From contig OZ257144.1 of NCBI GenBank assembly GCA_965279205.1, positions 1,736,001 to 1,800,000 on the forward strand: a stretch of 64,000 bases of DNA, in the 5' to 3' direction. Under the pieces are notes generated by a model. It was not told the origin of the DNA. It searched no databases and was given only the letters and a program-made list of their open reading frames with translations. Origin of the DNA: UBA7672 sp965279205. Lineage in GTDB: Bacteria > Pseudomonadota > Alphaproteobacteria > Caulobacterales > Hyphomonadaceae. A program made the translations under genes and the position numbers. Shown in pieces: positions 37,153-45,769 of the stretch (positions within the stretch are counted from its first letter, which is position 1; the number at the start of each line of letters is the position of its first letter).

Positions 37153-37533
37153 ATGCAGAAACTGAAAGCGATGACACTCGGCGCCGTCCTCATCGGACTG
37201 GCCGGCTTTGTCTATGACACCGCATCGGCGCAGCAGCCCGCCGCGTGCCCGCAACGCGAAGTCGCCCTCTATTTCGAGAAGGGCGCCGCGGAATTCAACG
37301 ACATGTCGAAACAGCTCGTCCAGCGCGTGGCCATGGAAGCGAAAGCTTGTGGCGCGAAGCAGGTCGTTGCTGAAACGAAGACCGGCGAGCGCGCGCAAGC
37401 CGTTTCCGAAGCCTTCGAACCGTTCGGTATCCGCGTCATCCTCGTCAGCCAGCGCCTGTCCACTTCGGGCGACGCCATCTCTGACCGTACCGCTACCGTG
37501 CGCCTTGGCCCCACGCGTCAGGTCGTCGGCTAG
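37153..37533 (+). CDS. Secreted hypothetical protein
   Basis: A 126-aa exported protein with a signal peptide cut near ASA (residue about 26). After the cut it carries CPQREVALYFEKGAAEFNDMSKQLV..., a pattern seen in OmpA-like C-terminal domains (the first strand of the domain followed by a helix), although the usual peptidoglycan-binding Asp/Arg residues are not clearly present. ATG 37153 is chosen with AGGCGA upstream; an earlier in-frame start lacks an export signal. Function unknown. Confidence 0.65.
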   Translation: MQKLKAMTLGAVLIGLAGFVYDTASAQQPAACPQREVALYFEKGAAEFNDMSKQLVQRVAMEAKACGAKQVVAETKTGERAQAVSEAFEPFGIRVILVSQRLSTSGDAISDRTATVRLGPTRQVVG

Positions 37534-37600
37534 GTTCTCGCAGCCGCAAATCATGTCATGCTTCTCTTCGACCGCCTGAAGCGGCGAGGAGGGGCATCAC

Positions 37601-38344
37601 ATGAAATACCTGACCGCCGCGCTCGCCGCTCTCTTGTATACTGGCGCCGCCATGGCCCAGCAGCCGGACGCAAAGCCGAAGGCCGAACCGATCAAGCCGA
37701 TCGTGAAGCCGAAGGCGCCGGTAAAGCCTGTCGTGCGTGAGGTCCAGAAGTCAGCCTCGCAATCCGCATCTGGCAAACCTGCTCCCGCGCTCAGCATTCC
37801 CGCTGAGATTGGTGTCGCTCTGACGCCACAGGCGGCGACGTTGGCCGGCAAGACCCAGCTCAAGGCGATCACGCCGGCATTCCGCTCCAGGGTCGCAACG
37901 AAGCTGCTGGCGACTCCAATTACGCTTGCCTCTCCCTCCAGCACGCTCAGCGTCTCCCCGGGCGAGCCTGCCCAGAACGGCGTCTGGCTCAGCGCCAGAG
38001 GCGGAACCTGGACCACGCATCCGCGCCTGCAGCCTTCCATCGCCCTTCCGAACGTCACGGTCGATCCTTCCGCCGCCATCACGCTGCGCTGGGAGGCGGC
38101 CGCCAACACACGCTATCTTCTTGTCTGCACCGTCTCCGCACCCGCCGCCTGGGATATCGCTGTCGATGGCCGCGCCATGCCTCTCATCGCCGAGGACGAT
38201 GTCACCGGCTCGGCGCTCATTCCGCCGCTCACGTCGGCCCAGACGCGGATCGTGAAGCTGGTCGTCCAGCGGATCAGCGTCCCCGCCGCGCCCCAGCAGA
38301 ACGAGATCTTCCGCCGCTGCGAGGTCACCCCGATCACCAGCTGA
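37601..38344 (+). CDS. Secreted hypothetical protein with Lys/Pro-rich N-terminal linker
   Basis: A 247-aa exported protein. The signal peptide ends near AMA (residue 19) and is followed by a Lys/Pro/Ala linker (KPKAEPIKPIVKPKAPVKP), as in wall-associated or periplasm-spanning proteins. The rest is beta-rich, with two Cys (LLVCTVS and RRCEV) possibly forming a disulfide. It lies 67 bases after the secreted protein gene and could share its transcript. No family is recognised. Confidence 0.65.
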   Translation: MKYLTAALAALLYTGAAMAQQPDAKPKAEPIKPIVKPKAPVKPVVREVQKSASQSASGKPAPALSIPAEIGVALTPQAATLAGKTQLKAITPAFRSRVATKLLATPITLASPSSTLSVSPGEPAQNGVWLSARGGTWTTHPRLQPSIALPNVTVDPSAAITLRWEAAANTRYLLVCTVSAPAAWDIAVDGRAMPLIAEDDVTGSALIPPLTSAQTRIVKLVVQRISVPAAPQQNEIFRRCEVTPITS

Positions 38345-38405
38345 TCCGTCAGGCGCTGGCGCTTGCAACGCCCCGTGTTACAAGCCGCCGGACCACGGAG
38401 CCCGC

Positions 38406-39104
38406 ATGGACAAGAAGATTCTCGGCCGCATCTATAGCCGGCTGATTCACAAGTACTTTCTGAACGACATGTACCTCGACCTGCGCATGCGGGCGAAGAA
38501 GGACTCGGTCGATTACATCGAGGCCAACCTCAAGGACGCAATGCTCGTCCAGGGCCGCAAGCCGCTGATCGAGCTGTGCATGAAGCGCGAGAAGGAAGCC
38601 GGCATCAACGGCCTCAACCTCGAGTTCGGCGTCGCCGGCGGCGTTTCCACTCGCCTGATCGCGAAGAATGCCGAACCGCGCACCGTCCATGGCTTCGACA
38701 GCTTCGAAGGCCTGCCGGGCGACTGGTCCGGCACGCACGAACAGAAGGGCCGCTACACCCAGCACGGCAAGCTGCCGCGTGTCCCGGCGAACGTGCAGCT
38801 CCACAAGGGCTGGTTCGACCAGACGCTCCCGGGCTTCCTCGAGAAGAACCCTGGCCCGGTCAGCTTCATCAACGTCGATTGCGACGTCTACGACTCGACC
38901 ATCTATGTGCTGAACCAGCTCGCCGACCGCTTCCGCGTCGGATCGGTCATCATGTTCGACGAATACTACAATTACCCGAACTGGCGCGAGCACGAGTACA
39001 AGGCCTGGCAGGAATTCGTGAAGACGCGCGGCATCACCTACCGCTACATCGGCTTCTCGACTATGCGCTATCACGCGGCGGTCCAGATCACGAAGATTGG
39101 CTGA
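38406..39104 (+). CDS. TylF/MycF-like SAM-dependent methyltransferase
   Basis: A 232-aa class I methyltransferase of the TylF/MycF type, whose characterised members methylate sugar hydroxyls in macrolides. EFGVAGGVSTRLIA (about 73-86) is the SAM glycine motif, then HGFDSFEGLPGDW, and INVDCDVYDST holds the metal/substrate acids, with FDEYYNYP following. Such genes also occur in polysaccharide clusters; here the neighbours give no pathway hint. Confidence 0.83.
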   Translation: MDKKILGRIYSRLIHKYFLNDMYLDLRMRAKKDSVDYIEANLKDAMLVQGRKPLIELCMKREKEAGINGLNLEFGVAGGVSTRLIAKNAEPRTVHGFDSFEGLPGDWSGTHEQKGRYTQHGKLPRVPANVQLHKGWFDQTLPGFLEKNPGPVSFINVDCDVYDSTIYVLNQLADRFRVGSVIMFDEYYNYPNWREHEYKAWQEFVKTRGITYRYIGFSTMRYHAAVQITKIG

Positions 39105-39153
39105 CACATCAAGGGCCGCATCTCGCTGGAAGCCCCCTTGGAAATGCCAGCAA

Positions 39154-39819
39154 TCAATTCCCGCCGGCATCCTCCAGGATGTGCAGAATCTCGATTGATC
39201 TTGCCTTGCAGTCCCTGGCGGTAGCCACAGCGCCTCCCGCAAGATCAACGAATGCTTTTGGCACGACGTTGATCACAGTCGGACGGAAATTTGCCAGTGC
39301 CTCGGTTGCGTGACGAACTCTATCAGCTTCCTGTCTGTACTGCTCATCGTGGTGCATCTTCGCGGCATACAGGGGCCAAGTATTCACTGTGATGGGCACA
39401 ATTCGCCATGCCGTGACTTCCCCGGCTCGCACAGACAGAACTTCGGAGAAGTTCGCCCAACAAAACGAATTGTACGCGACGGCGACGCCAGTGGGCATGC
39501 TGCTTTGAAAACTAAAGACAGCGTAATCGCCCGGATCGAGATAATAGGCGGCATAGGTGGACTTTCGGATATAGCCAGGGAGAATCGAGGCGGCTTCGAT
39601 CAGACCTGCATCGGGCTCGCCCAGCTCAATCGGATTTCCGAGTTTTTTGGTATTCAGATCGACACGAACAACCGTCACAACCGACTGTTCGGGGAAGACA
39701 ACCGGCTTGAGAAAAAGCCCCTTCGGACTCCCAGCTCCAAACTCAAGATCCTTCACAGCAGCGGTCGCGCATCCGCACAAGAAAAGGCCGAGCGCCAACA
39801 GGCAAAACTTCCGCATCAA
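39154..39819 (-). CDS. Hypothetical lipoprotein
   Basis: A 221-aa protein with a clear lipobox (LFLCGC, Cys17) and no recognisable domain. The middle (AAYYLDPGDYAVFSFQS) looks like a beta-sandwich strand pair of the kind found in putative lipoproteins with carbohydrate or peptide interactions. Composition is lower in GC than the flanking genes. It is convergent with the methyltransferase gene. Confidence 0.7.
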   Translation of the reverse strand: MMRKFCLLALGLFLCGCATAAVKDLEFGAGSPKGLFLKPVVFPEQSVVTVVRVDLNTKKLGNPIELGEPDAGLIEAASILPGYIRKSTYAAYYLDPGDYAVFSFQSSMPTGVAVAYNSFCWANFSEVLSVRAGEVTAWRIVPITVNTWPLYAAKMHHDEQYRQEADRVRHATEALANFRPTVINVVPKAFVDLAGGAVATARDCKARSIEILHILEDAGGN

Positions 39820-40049
39820 GACCCCCCGTTAAGATGCTCAATTTGCGTCCTTGAGTTAGAATAGCCGTGGCGTGACCGTCTGCAATGGGGTGGTGATCTC
39901 AACCGGTCAATCCCAGACATCTCCACTGATCGTTGGCCCAACGATTTGTAGGCTGATCTGCCAATCGAGTTTCCGGTCGCGACTGATCAGCGTTGGTCCA
40001 CCCCGCCATCAGGCTGGCAATCCCGGCCGGGCAAGGCTACATCGCGCGC

Positions 40050-41780
40050 ATGGCTCGTATCCTCATCACCTCCGCTCTGCCGTACATCAACGGCGTCAAG
40101 CATCTCGGCAACCTTGCCGGATCGATGCTGCCGGCCGACGTCTACGCCCGCTACTGCCGCGCCGCCGGCCACGAAGTGCTTTTCATCTGCGCCACTGACG
40201 AACACGGCACACCTGCCGAACTCGCTGCCATCGAAGCGGGCCAGACCGCTGCGCAATACTGTGACGAACAGCACGAGATCCAGAAACGCGTCGGGCAGGG
40301 CTTTTCCCTGTCGTTCGACCATTTCGGCCGCTCGTCCAACCGCCCCAACCGCGAGCTCACGCAGCACTTTGCCGACGTCCTCGAAGACAAGGGCCTGATC
40401 GACGAGCGCACCTCGAACCAGGTCTACTCCGTCGACGACAAGCGCTTTCTGCCGGACCGCTATGTCGAAGGCACATGCCCGAATTGCGGCTACGAGAAGG
40501 CTCGCGGCGACCAGTGCGACAACTGCGGAACGCTGCTCGACCCGGTCGACCTCAAGAACCCGTACTCGTCCGTCTCCGGCTCGCGCAATGTCGAGATCCG
40601 CGACACGCGCCACCTCTATCTTCTGCAGTCGAAAATGCAGGACAAGGTTCGCGCCTTCGTCGACGCGCGTGCGAAGGACTGGCCAAACCTTACGACCTCC
40701 ATCGCCTACAAATGGCTCGATGAAGGCCTGATCGACCGCTCGATCACCCGCGATCTGTCATGGGGCGTGCCCGTCACGCGCAACGGCAAGCCGCGCCCCG
40801 GCTTCGAGAACAAGGTCTTCTACGTCTGGTTCGACGCGCCCGTCGAATACATCGGTTCGACGGTCGAATGGGCCGAAGCCAACGGCAAACCCGATGCATG
40901 GGAACGCTGGTGGCGCACCGACAAGGGCGCGCACGACGTCACCTATGTCGAGTTCATGGGCAAGGACAACGTCGCCTTCCACACGGTCTCATTCCCCGTC
41001 ACCATCCTCGGCTCGGAAGAGCCGTGGAAGCTGGTCGACAAGCTCAAGGCCTTCAACTGGCTCAACTGGTATGGCGGCAAGTTCTCTACCAGCCAGAAGC
41101 GCGGCGTCTTCATGGACCAGGCGCTCGAGTTGCTGCCCGGTGACTACTGGCGCTGGTATCTCATCGCCAACTCGCCGGAGAGCTCCGACACCGCCTTCAC
41201 GTGGGAGTCGTTCAAGGCTGGCATCAACTCCGACCTCAACGACGTGCTCGGCAACTTCGTGAACCGCATCACGAAATACGCAGCGGCGAAGTTCGACAGC
41301 AAAGTCCCTGACGGCGGCGCACCGGGTGAGCACGAGGCCTGGATGGCCAACGAACTCGCCACGCGCCTGCCGCAGCTCATCGCGCATTACGAAGCGATGG
41401 AATTCCGCAAGGCCGCCGCCGAAACCCGCGCCATCTGGGCCGCAGGCAACGAGTACATCACCAAGTCCGCGCCGTGGACCGCTTACAAGACCTCGGTCGA
41501 GCAGGCCGCCGTCGGCATCCGCACCGGCCTCAACCTCGTCGCGCTGTTCGGCGTCATCGCGCAACCGATCATTCCGGAAACCGCGAAGAAAATCCTCGAC
41601 GCGCTCAACATCCCGGAAGACAGGCGCAGTCTCGACCTCGCGAAGCTGGGGCAGGACGGTTACGCAGCTCTTCTGGACGCCCTCCCGCGCAACATTCCTA
41701 TCAGCGTCCCACCACAACTCTTCACCAAGATCGAAGACGCCCAGGTCGCCGAATGGACCACGAAATTCGGCGGCGGCTGA
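40050..41780 (+). CDS. metG: Methionyl-tRNA synthetase
   Basis: A 576-aa synthetase. The class I signature is HLGN (in NGVKHLGNLAGSM) and the KMSKS equivalent is FSTSQKRG. Zinc-binding Cys sets CPNCGYE and QCDNCG lie in the connective domain. The C-terminal dimerisation/EMAP domain is absent, as in short MetRS forms. ATG 40050 gives the family N-terminus (MARILITSALPYINGVKHLG). It is encoded alone. Confidence 0.96.
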   Translation: MARILITSALPYINGVKHLGNLAGSMLPADVYARYCRAAGHEVLFICATDEHGTPAELAAIEAGQTAAQYCDEQHEIQKRVGQGFSLSFDHFGRSSNRPNRELTQHFADVLEDKGLIDERTSNQVYSVDDKRFLPDRYVEGTCPNCGYEKARGDQCDNCGTLLDPVDLKNPYSSVSGSRNVEIRDTRHLYLLQSKMQDKVRAFVDARAKDWPNLTTSIAYKWLDEGLIDRSITRDLSWGVPVTRNGKPRPGFENKVFYVWFDAPVEYIGSTVEWAEANGKPDAWERWWRTDKGAHDVTYVEFMGKDNVAFHTVSFPVTILGSEEPWKLVDKLKAFNWLNWYGGKFSTSQKRGVFMDQALELLPGDYWRWYLIANSPESSDTAFTWESFKAGINSDLNDVLGNFVNRITKYAAAKFDSKVPDGGAPGEHEAWMANELATRLPQLIAHYEAMEFRKAAAETRAIWAAGNEYITKSAPWTAYKTSVEQAAVGIRTGLNLVALFGVIAQPIIPETAKKILDALNIPEDRRSLDLAKLGQDGYAALLDALPRNIPISVPPQLFTKIEDAQVAEWTTKFGGG

Positions 41781-41813
41781 GGCGGACCTCAACCGGGTTG
41801 GTCACTCCACTGC

Positions 41814-41951
41814 TGTCATCCCGGCTGAAGCGAAGCGGAAGGCCGGGATCCATTCATCTGGTGGGACGATCTGCGAAATGAATCCCGGACAGCGAGTTCA
41901 CCCTGAGGAGCCGTCGAAGGCGGCGTCTCGAAGGGCGCTTCCGGGATGACA
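41814..41951. repeat. Composite palindromic intergenic repeat element
   Basis: A 138-bp segment is bounded by a perfect 11-bp inverted repeat (TGTCATCCCGG at 41814-41824 and CCGGGATGACA at 41941-41951). A nested second pair (CCGGGATCCATTCAT and ATGAATCCCGG) lies inside, and a segment with CACCCTGAGGAG and GTCTCGAAGGGCG resembles dispersed hairpin repeats seen in other alphaproteobacterial intergenic DNA. No reading frame is coding. Only one copy is visible in this window. Confidence 0.75.
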
Positions 41952-42241
41952 TCACTGATGCTGAATCATGTGGGATATCTCGCCCGCACCACAGCGTTTC
42001 CTTCGACAACTCTACGCTCTGCTGTGGGATAAGATAAATCCTGTCCCAAAGTTATCCGACACCCCTCCCACCTGAGCGACACTCTCACCGACGAACAAGG
42101 GAGGTTCGAGGTTGCTCAGGGTATCGAGGAGTCAAGGCATCGGTGTCACCGGCGTCGCCAGTGCTGCCGGTGTCGGTGGCGCCGGTGTTGTCGGTGTGGT
42201 CGGTGTGGTGAAAGAAAATGGATCCGGGCGCCGGTCAGCGA
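41952..42241. other. Gene-free interval with hairpin-like motif and GGTGTCG-type low-complexity DNA
   Basis: Nothing coding is apparent. At 42024-42059 there are inverted half-sites (GGATAA and TTATCC) around ATAAATCCTGTCCCAAAG, which could be an insertion-sequence end or a protein-binding site. At about 42140-42210 is a degenerate direct repeat of GGTGTCG/GGTGTGG units. Both are described from the sequence only. Confidence 0.5.
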
Positions 42242-42856
42242 TCACGCCGCCGCGCTTGGGCGCTCGCTTACGCGCTTGTGCCACGACCGCACATTCTCCA
42301 GCCCGTCCGGAAGCGTCAGGCCGATCCAGCTGGCGAAGTCCACCGTCGAGAGGAGGCAGATGTCCGCCATCGTGTATTCATTGCCGAGCAGGAAGTGCTT
42401 GCCCTCCAGTTCGCGGTCGAGCCAGCCGAGGGCGCGATTGTAATGCTCGCGGTTCGACTCGCCGAATTCCTTGTACTGCGGCACGACCACCGCGGCCGTG
42501 AACGGGTGCGCGTGACGCCAGAACATGCCGACCGGCGTCATCACGGTGAACTCGATCCGCCGCGTCCACATCTCCACCAGCGACTGCTCCAGCCCGTTGC
42601 GGCCGAACAGCGGCGGCTTCGGATAGACGTTTTCCAGGTAACGGCAGATCGCCACCGTCTCCGAGATCGTCGTGCCGTCACCCAGCTCCAGCGTCGGCAC
42701 CTGTCCGAGCGAGTTCCGCGCAAGATGCTCTGGCGATTTGTGCTCGCGCTTCATGATGGCGACTTCCGCCATCGGAATCGTCTGGCCTTTTTCGGCGAGG
42801 AAAATGCGCACGCGGCGAGGGTTCGGCGCCGGCATGGGCGCATTGTAGAGTTTCAT
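42242..42856 (-). CDS. Glutathione S-transferase
   Basis: A 204-aa GST: N-terminal thioredoxin fold with LYNAPMPAPNPRRVRIFLAEKG, the cis-Pro region LGQVPTLELGDG and the SNAIL-like ISETVAICRYLE glutathione site, then the helical C-terminal domain with YTMADICLLSTVDF. ATG 42856 is preceded by AAGGGA. It is divergent from the amidohydrolase gene. Confidence 0.9.
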   Translation of the reverse strand: MKLYNAPMPAPNPRRVRIFLAEKGQTIPMAEVAIMKREHKSPEHLARNSLGQVPTLELGDGTTISETVAICRYLENVYPKPPLFGRNGLEQSLVEMWTRRIEFTVMTPVGMFWRHAHPFTAAVVVPQYKEFGESNREHYNRALGWLDRELEGKHFLLGNEYTMADICLLSTVDFASWIGLTLPDGLENVRSWHKRVSERPSAAA

Positions 42857-42984
42857 GGGCGTTTCCCTTTGGATTTGCCTAGCCGTAAAGCCTTCGCGCA
42901 AAGGCTGGCAAGCGTGACGCAACGTCGGGGTGACGGGGTTGTGTTGACCGGCTATCACCGCTGATCGGCATGAGGGATTCCTGT

Positions 42985-44364
42985 ATGAAGCGCGCAGTTC
43001 TGGCCTTTGGCGTCTCGCTCCTTGCCGCCTGCACAAGTCTTCCCCAGCCATCCGAAGCGCAGCAGCCGGTCTTCTCCGCGAACGGCAAGACGCTCCGCCA
43101 GATCTACGAATATCTGCACACCAATCCCGAACTCTCCTTCCAGGAGAAGAACTCCTCCGCGATCCTCGCCGCCGAGATGAAGCGCCTGGGCTTCACGATC
43201 ACCACAGGTGTGGGCGATGCCTGGACAAAGGCACGCGCGCAGAAGGAGTACGGCAAGGTCGAGGATGGCGTCGCCGGTTACGGTGTAGTTGCCATCCTGA
43301 AGAACGGCGCCGGACCGACGATCATGATCCGCGCCGACATGGACGCGCTGCCGCTAGTCGAGAAGACCGGCCTGCCTTACGCCTCGAAAGCGCGCGACAT
43401 CGCCTGGAGCGGCGAGGAAAGCGGCGTGATGCACGCCTGCGGCCACGACATCCACATGACCACCTGGCTCGGCACAGCGCGCGAACTTGTCGCTCGCAAG
43501 TCCGAATGGAAGGGCACGCTGATCATGATCGCCCAGCCGGCCGAGGAGATCGGTCTCGGCTCGATGGCAATGATCGAGGACGGGCTCTACACGCGCTTCC
43601 CCAAGCCTGACTTCAACATCGCATTGCACGACAACGCGGCCTTGCCCGCCGGCATGATCGGTGTCGGTTCGGGCTATGTCATGGCAAACGTCGACTCCGT
43701 CGATCTCACGGTGAAAGGTGTCGGCGGTCACGGCGCCTATCCGCAGGACACCAAAGACCCGATCGTGGTCGCCGCCCGCATCGTCACCACGCTGCAGACG
43801 CTTATCTCACGCGAACTCGACCCGCAGGATTCCGGCGTCGTTACTGTCGGCGCCTTCAATGGCGGCTTCAAGCACAATATCATTCCCGACGAAGTGCAGA
43901 TGCAGCTCACTGTCCGCTCATTCGCTGACACGACGCGCGACAAGCTCCTGAAAGGCATCGAGCGCATTGCCCGCGCCGAGGCGATGGCGGCGGGCCTCGA
44001 TCCCGACAAGGCCATCTCGATCCGCGTGAAGGACGACTACACGCCCTCGCTCTACAACACGCCCGCTCTGGTTGAGCGCATGTCCGGCGTACTCAAGAAG
44101 ACCTTCGGCGAAGACAAGATCGTCACCGCGCAGCCGACGATGGGCGGGGAAGACTATTCGCGCTTCGGCCGCACGCCCGACAAGATCCCGACCATGCTGC
44201 TCTGGCTCGGCGCCGTGCCGCAGGCGCAGTACGACGCATCGCTCAAGCCCGGCGGCGCCCCGCTGCCGTCTCTCCACTCGTCAAGCTTCGCCCCGGATCC
44301 CGATCCCACCATCGCCACCGGCGTCAAGGCGATGACGGTCGCCGCGATGGACCTGCTGCGCTAG
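42985..44364 (+). CDS. M20 family amidohydrolase/metallopeptidase, lipoprotein
   Basis: A 459-aa exported M20D-type enzyme (aminoacylase/carboxypeptidase-like). A lipobox at LLAACTS is visible. Metal ligands appear in HACGHDIHMTTWLG and PAEEIGLG, and later in NIALHDN and MGGEDYSRFGR. The dimerisation domain (about 220-330) is intact. ATG 42985 is chosen because GAGGG lies 9 bases upstream; an ATG at 42970 is possible but adds residues before the signal. It is probably an aminoacyl amide or peptide hydrolase. Confidence 0.87.
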   Translation: MKRAVLAFGVSLLAACTSLPQPSEAQQPVFSANGKTLRQIYEYLHTNPELSFQEKNSSAILAAEMKRLGFTITTGVGDAWTKARAQKEYGKVEDGVAGYGVVAILKNGAGPTIMIRADMDALPLVEKTGLPYASKARDIAWSGEESGVMHACGHDIHMTTWLGTARELVARKSEWKGTLIMIAQPAEEIGLGSMAMIEDGLYTRFPKPDFNIALHDNAALPAGMIGVGSGYVMANVDSVDLTVKGVGGHGAYPQDTKDPIVVAARIVTTLQTLISRELDPQDSGVVTVGAFNGGFKHNIIPDEVQMQLTVRSFADTTRDKLLKGIERIARAEAMAAGLDPDKAISIRVKDDYTPSLYNTPALVERMSGVLKKTFGEDKIVTAQPTMGGEDYSRFGRTPDKIPTMLLWLGAVPQAQYDASLKPGGAPLPSLHSSSFAPDPDPTIATGVKAMTVAAMDLLR

Positions 44365-44483
44365 TTTTTCGATTTGCGAGCAGGGCGCCACCAGAAATCC
44401 CAAGCAAGCTGGGCGCGTTGCTCGACCGAAAGCGATTGCCGTTCCACGCGAGTCGTAAGGAGCTGTCCCACCGTTCGCCACAT
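44361..44483 (-). CDS. Micro-ORF of 40 aa coupled to a small membrane protein
   Basis: A 40-aa protein beginning at ATG 44483, which shares one base with the stop of the upstream small membrane protein gene (TGATG). The sequence is basic and Trp-rich (LAWDFWWRPARKS). No known family. The coupling, and its finishing 4 bases inside the convergent amidohydrolase gene, argue that it is real; short length keeps confidence low. Confidence 0.4.
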   Translation of the reverse strand: MWRTVGQLLTTRVERQSLSVEQRAQLAWDFWWRPARKSKN

Positions 44484-44671
44484 CACGTAGTTGAAAGTAG
44501 CAGAACCAGAATGATCGCGATGCCGACCGCTGCAACTACGTGAAGCCCAAGCCGCGGACCTTGAAAGAAGCCAGCGATCGCGAACATAAGCGCGCCCTCC
44601 TGCCATTCCTTTAGAAAGCTCTTTCGCAGGTATTGCCAAAGGAATGTATTGGTGAAGCCACCTCTACTCAC
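44483..44671 (-). CDS. Small membrane protein of 62 aa, GTG start
   Basis: A 62-aa protein from GTG 44671. Residues about 22-34 and 42-60 form hydrophobic segments (LHVVAAVGIAIILVLLLSTT), with the C-terminus probably in the membrane and an amphipathic N-terminus (FLWQYLRKSFLKEWQEG). It lies 20 bases after the larger membrane protein gene on the same strand, so it is probably in one transcript. The frame is open far upstream inside the other gene, so the GTG start is inferred from gene order. Confidence 0.5.
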   Translation of the reverse strand: MSRGGFTNTFLWQYLRKSFLKEWQEGALMFAIAGFFQGPRLGLHVVAAVGIAIILVLLLSTT

Positions 44672-44691
44672 GCGATCCCAACCTGTTCGTT

Positions 44692-45735
44692 CTATTCCGA
44701 CTTGTTGGTCATCGCCTTGGTCTGCTTCTTCTCTTCCCGGAAGCGGAGGAAGGCGAATGCCGCGGAGCCAACCGCCGCGATGGCCGCCAGGATCGCGAAC
44801 ACCGGCTGCACGCCCTTCGCCCAGGTTACGATCTGGTCGAACTGCTGCACCTCGACGGTGATGTTGTCCCGGTAGGAGTCGAGCGGCTCGGCATCGAGCG
44901 ATCCGGTCGCATAGCCATAGACGGTCAGCGTCAGCGTATGCATCCCCGTCGCGGTCGGCGTCACGCGCCAGCGCCATTCATTGGCGAACTTCGGCGACAG
45001 CTTCTGCCGCGCCGCCGTCGTCTGTAGCTGGATATCAAAGTCCGCGCCGATCAGTTCGGCCGACACGAAGTCTGACAGCTCGACGTCACGCTCGACAACC
45101 GAGCCGGGCAGGTCTTTCAGCCGCTCCGCCGCATTGGCGTCGCCCGTCGTGTCGATGATCAGCGAGATGTCGATCGGCTTGTCGAGCGCCAGTTTTTCCG
45201 GCGGCCGGTTGTAGGTCAGCTTGCGTGACTTGAATTGAGTCTCCAGCGACGCAACGGCCGCGCTCGTCGCGGCGGGAGCAGGGGCGCTCTGCGTGGTCAC
45301 GAGGAGCTCGGCCTGCGGAGTCGCCGGCGCCACACGCGCTTCAGCCTGCGCGGGCGGCTGGTCGGCCGTCGCGGGCGGCGTCGCTAGTTTCGGAAGCGCC
45401 GCCGGATTGGTCTCATCCAGCGTGCTGCGTAGCGCGCCCGGCGCAGGTGTCGCCGGCGTCGTGGCTGGAGGCGCAGCAGGTTCGGCCGTCACGCTCTGAG
45501 GCTGCACCGCAGGCTCCGGCGGGGCAGGGGGCTGCTGCGATTGCATGGAGGAGGTCTGGTTCCGGGTCACCGGCTGCACAGGCGTAGTCGCAGCGACCAG
45601 TTCGGGCTCCCGAACGATCGGCGCGCGCGCTTCGGTTGCGCCGCCGCTGAAGTTGCCGCCGAACTGGCCCAGCGCCCAGACGCCTCCGGCCCCGATGGCG
45701 ACGACAGCAAGCAAGATCACGATGACGAGGCGCAT
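44692..45735 (-). CDS. Membrane protein with Pro/Ala-rich periplasmic linker and C-terminal beta domain
   Basis: A 347-aa protein with an N-terminal helix (residues 2-20), an about 120-residue Pro/Ala/Gln/Thr linker, a folded domain (about 185-300; LDKPIDISLIIDTTGD, DVELSDFVSAELIGAD, GMHTLTLTVYGYATG) and a second helix near the C-terminus (about 315-333). The linker is long enough to cross the periplasm. No family is recognised. AGGAGG at the right distance supports the ATG at 45735, and other in-frame codons upstream are inside the rlmB gene region. Confidence 0.75.
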   Translation of the reverse strand: MRLVIVILLAVVAIGAGGVWALGQFGGNFSGGATEARAPIVREPELVAATTPVQPVTRNQTSSMQSQQPPAPPEPAVQPQSVTAEPAAPPATTPATPAPGALRSTLDETNPAALPKLATPPATADQPPAQAEARVAPATPQAELLVTTQSAPAPAATSAAVASLETQFKSRKLTYNRPPEKLALDKPIDISLIIDTTGDANAAERLKDLPGSVVERDVELSDFVSAELIGADFDIQLQTTAARQKLSPKFANEWRWRVTPTATGMHTLTLTVYGYATGSLDAEPLDSYRDNITVEVQQFDQIVTWAKGVQPVFAILAAIAAVGSAAFAFLRFREEKKQTKAMTNKSE

Positions 45736-45769
45736 GATTCCTCCTCCCGCTATGGGGGCTGGCGACAGA

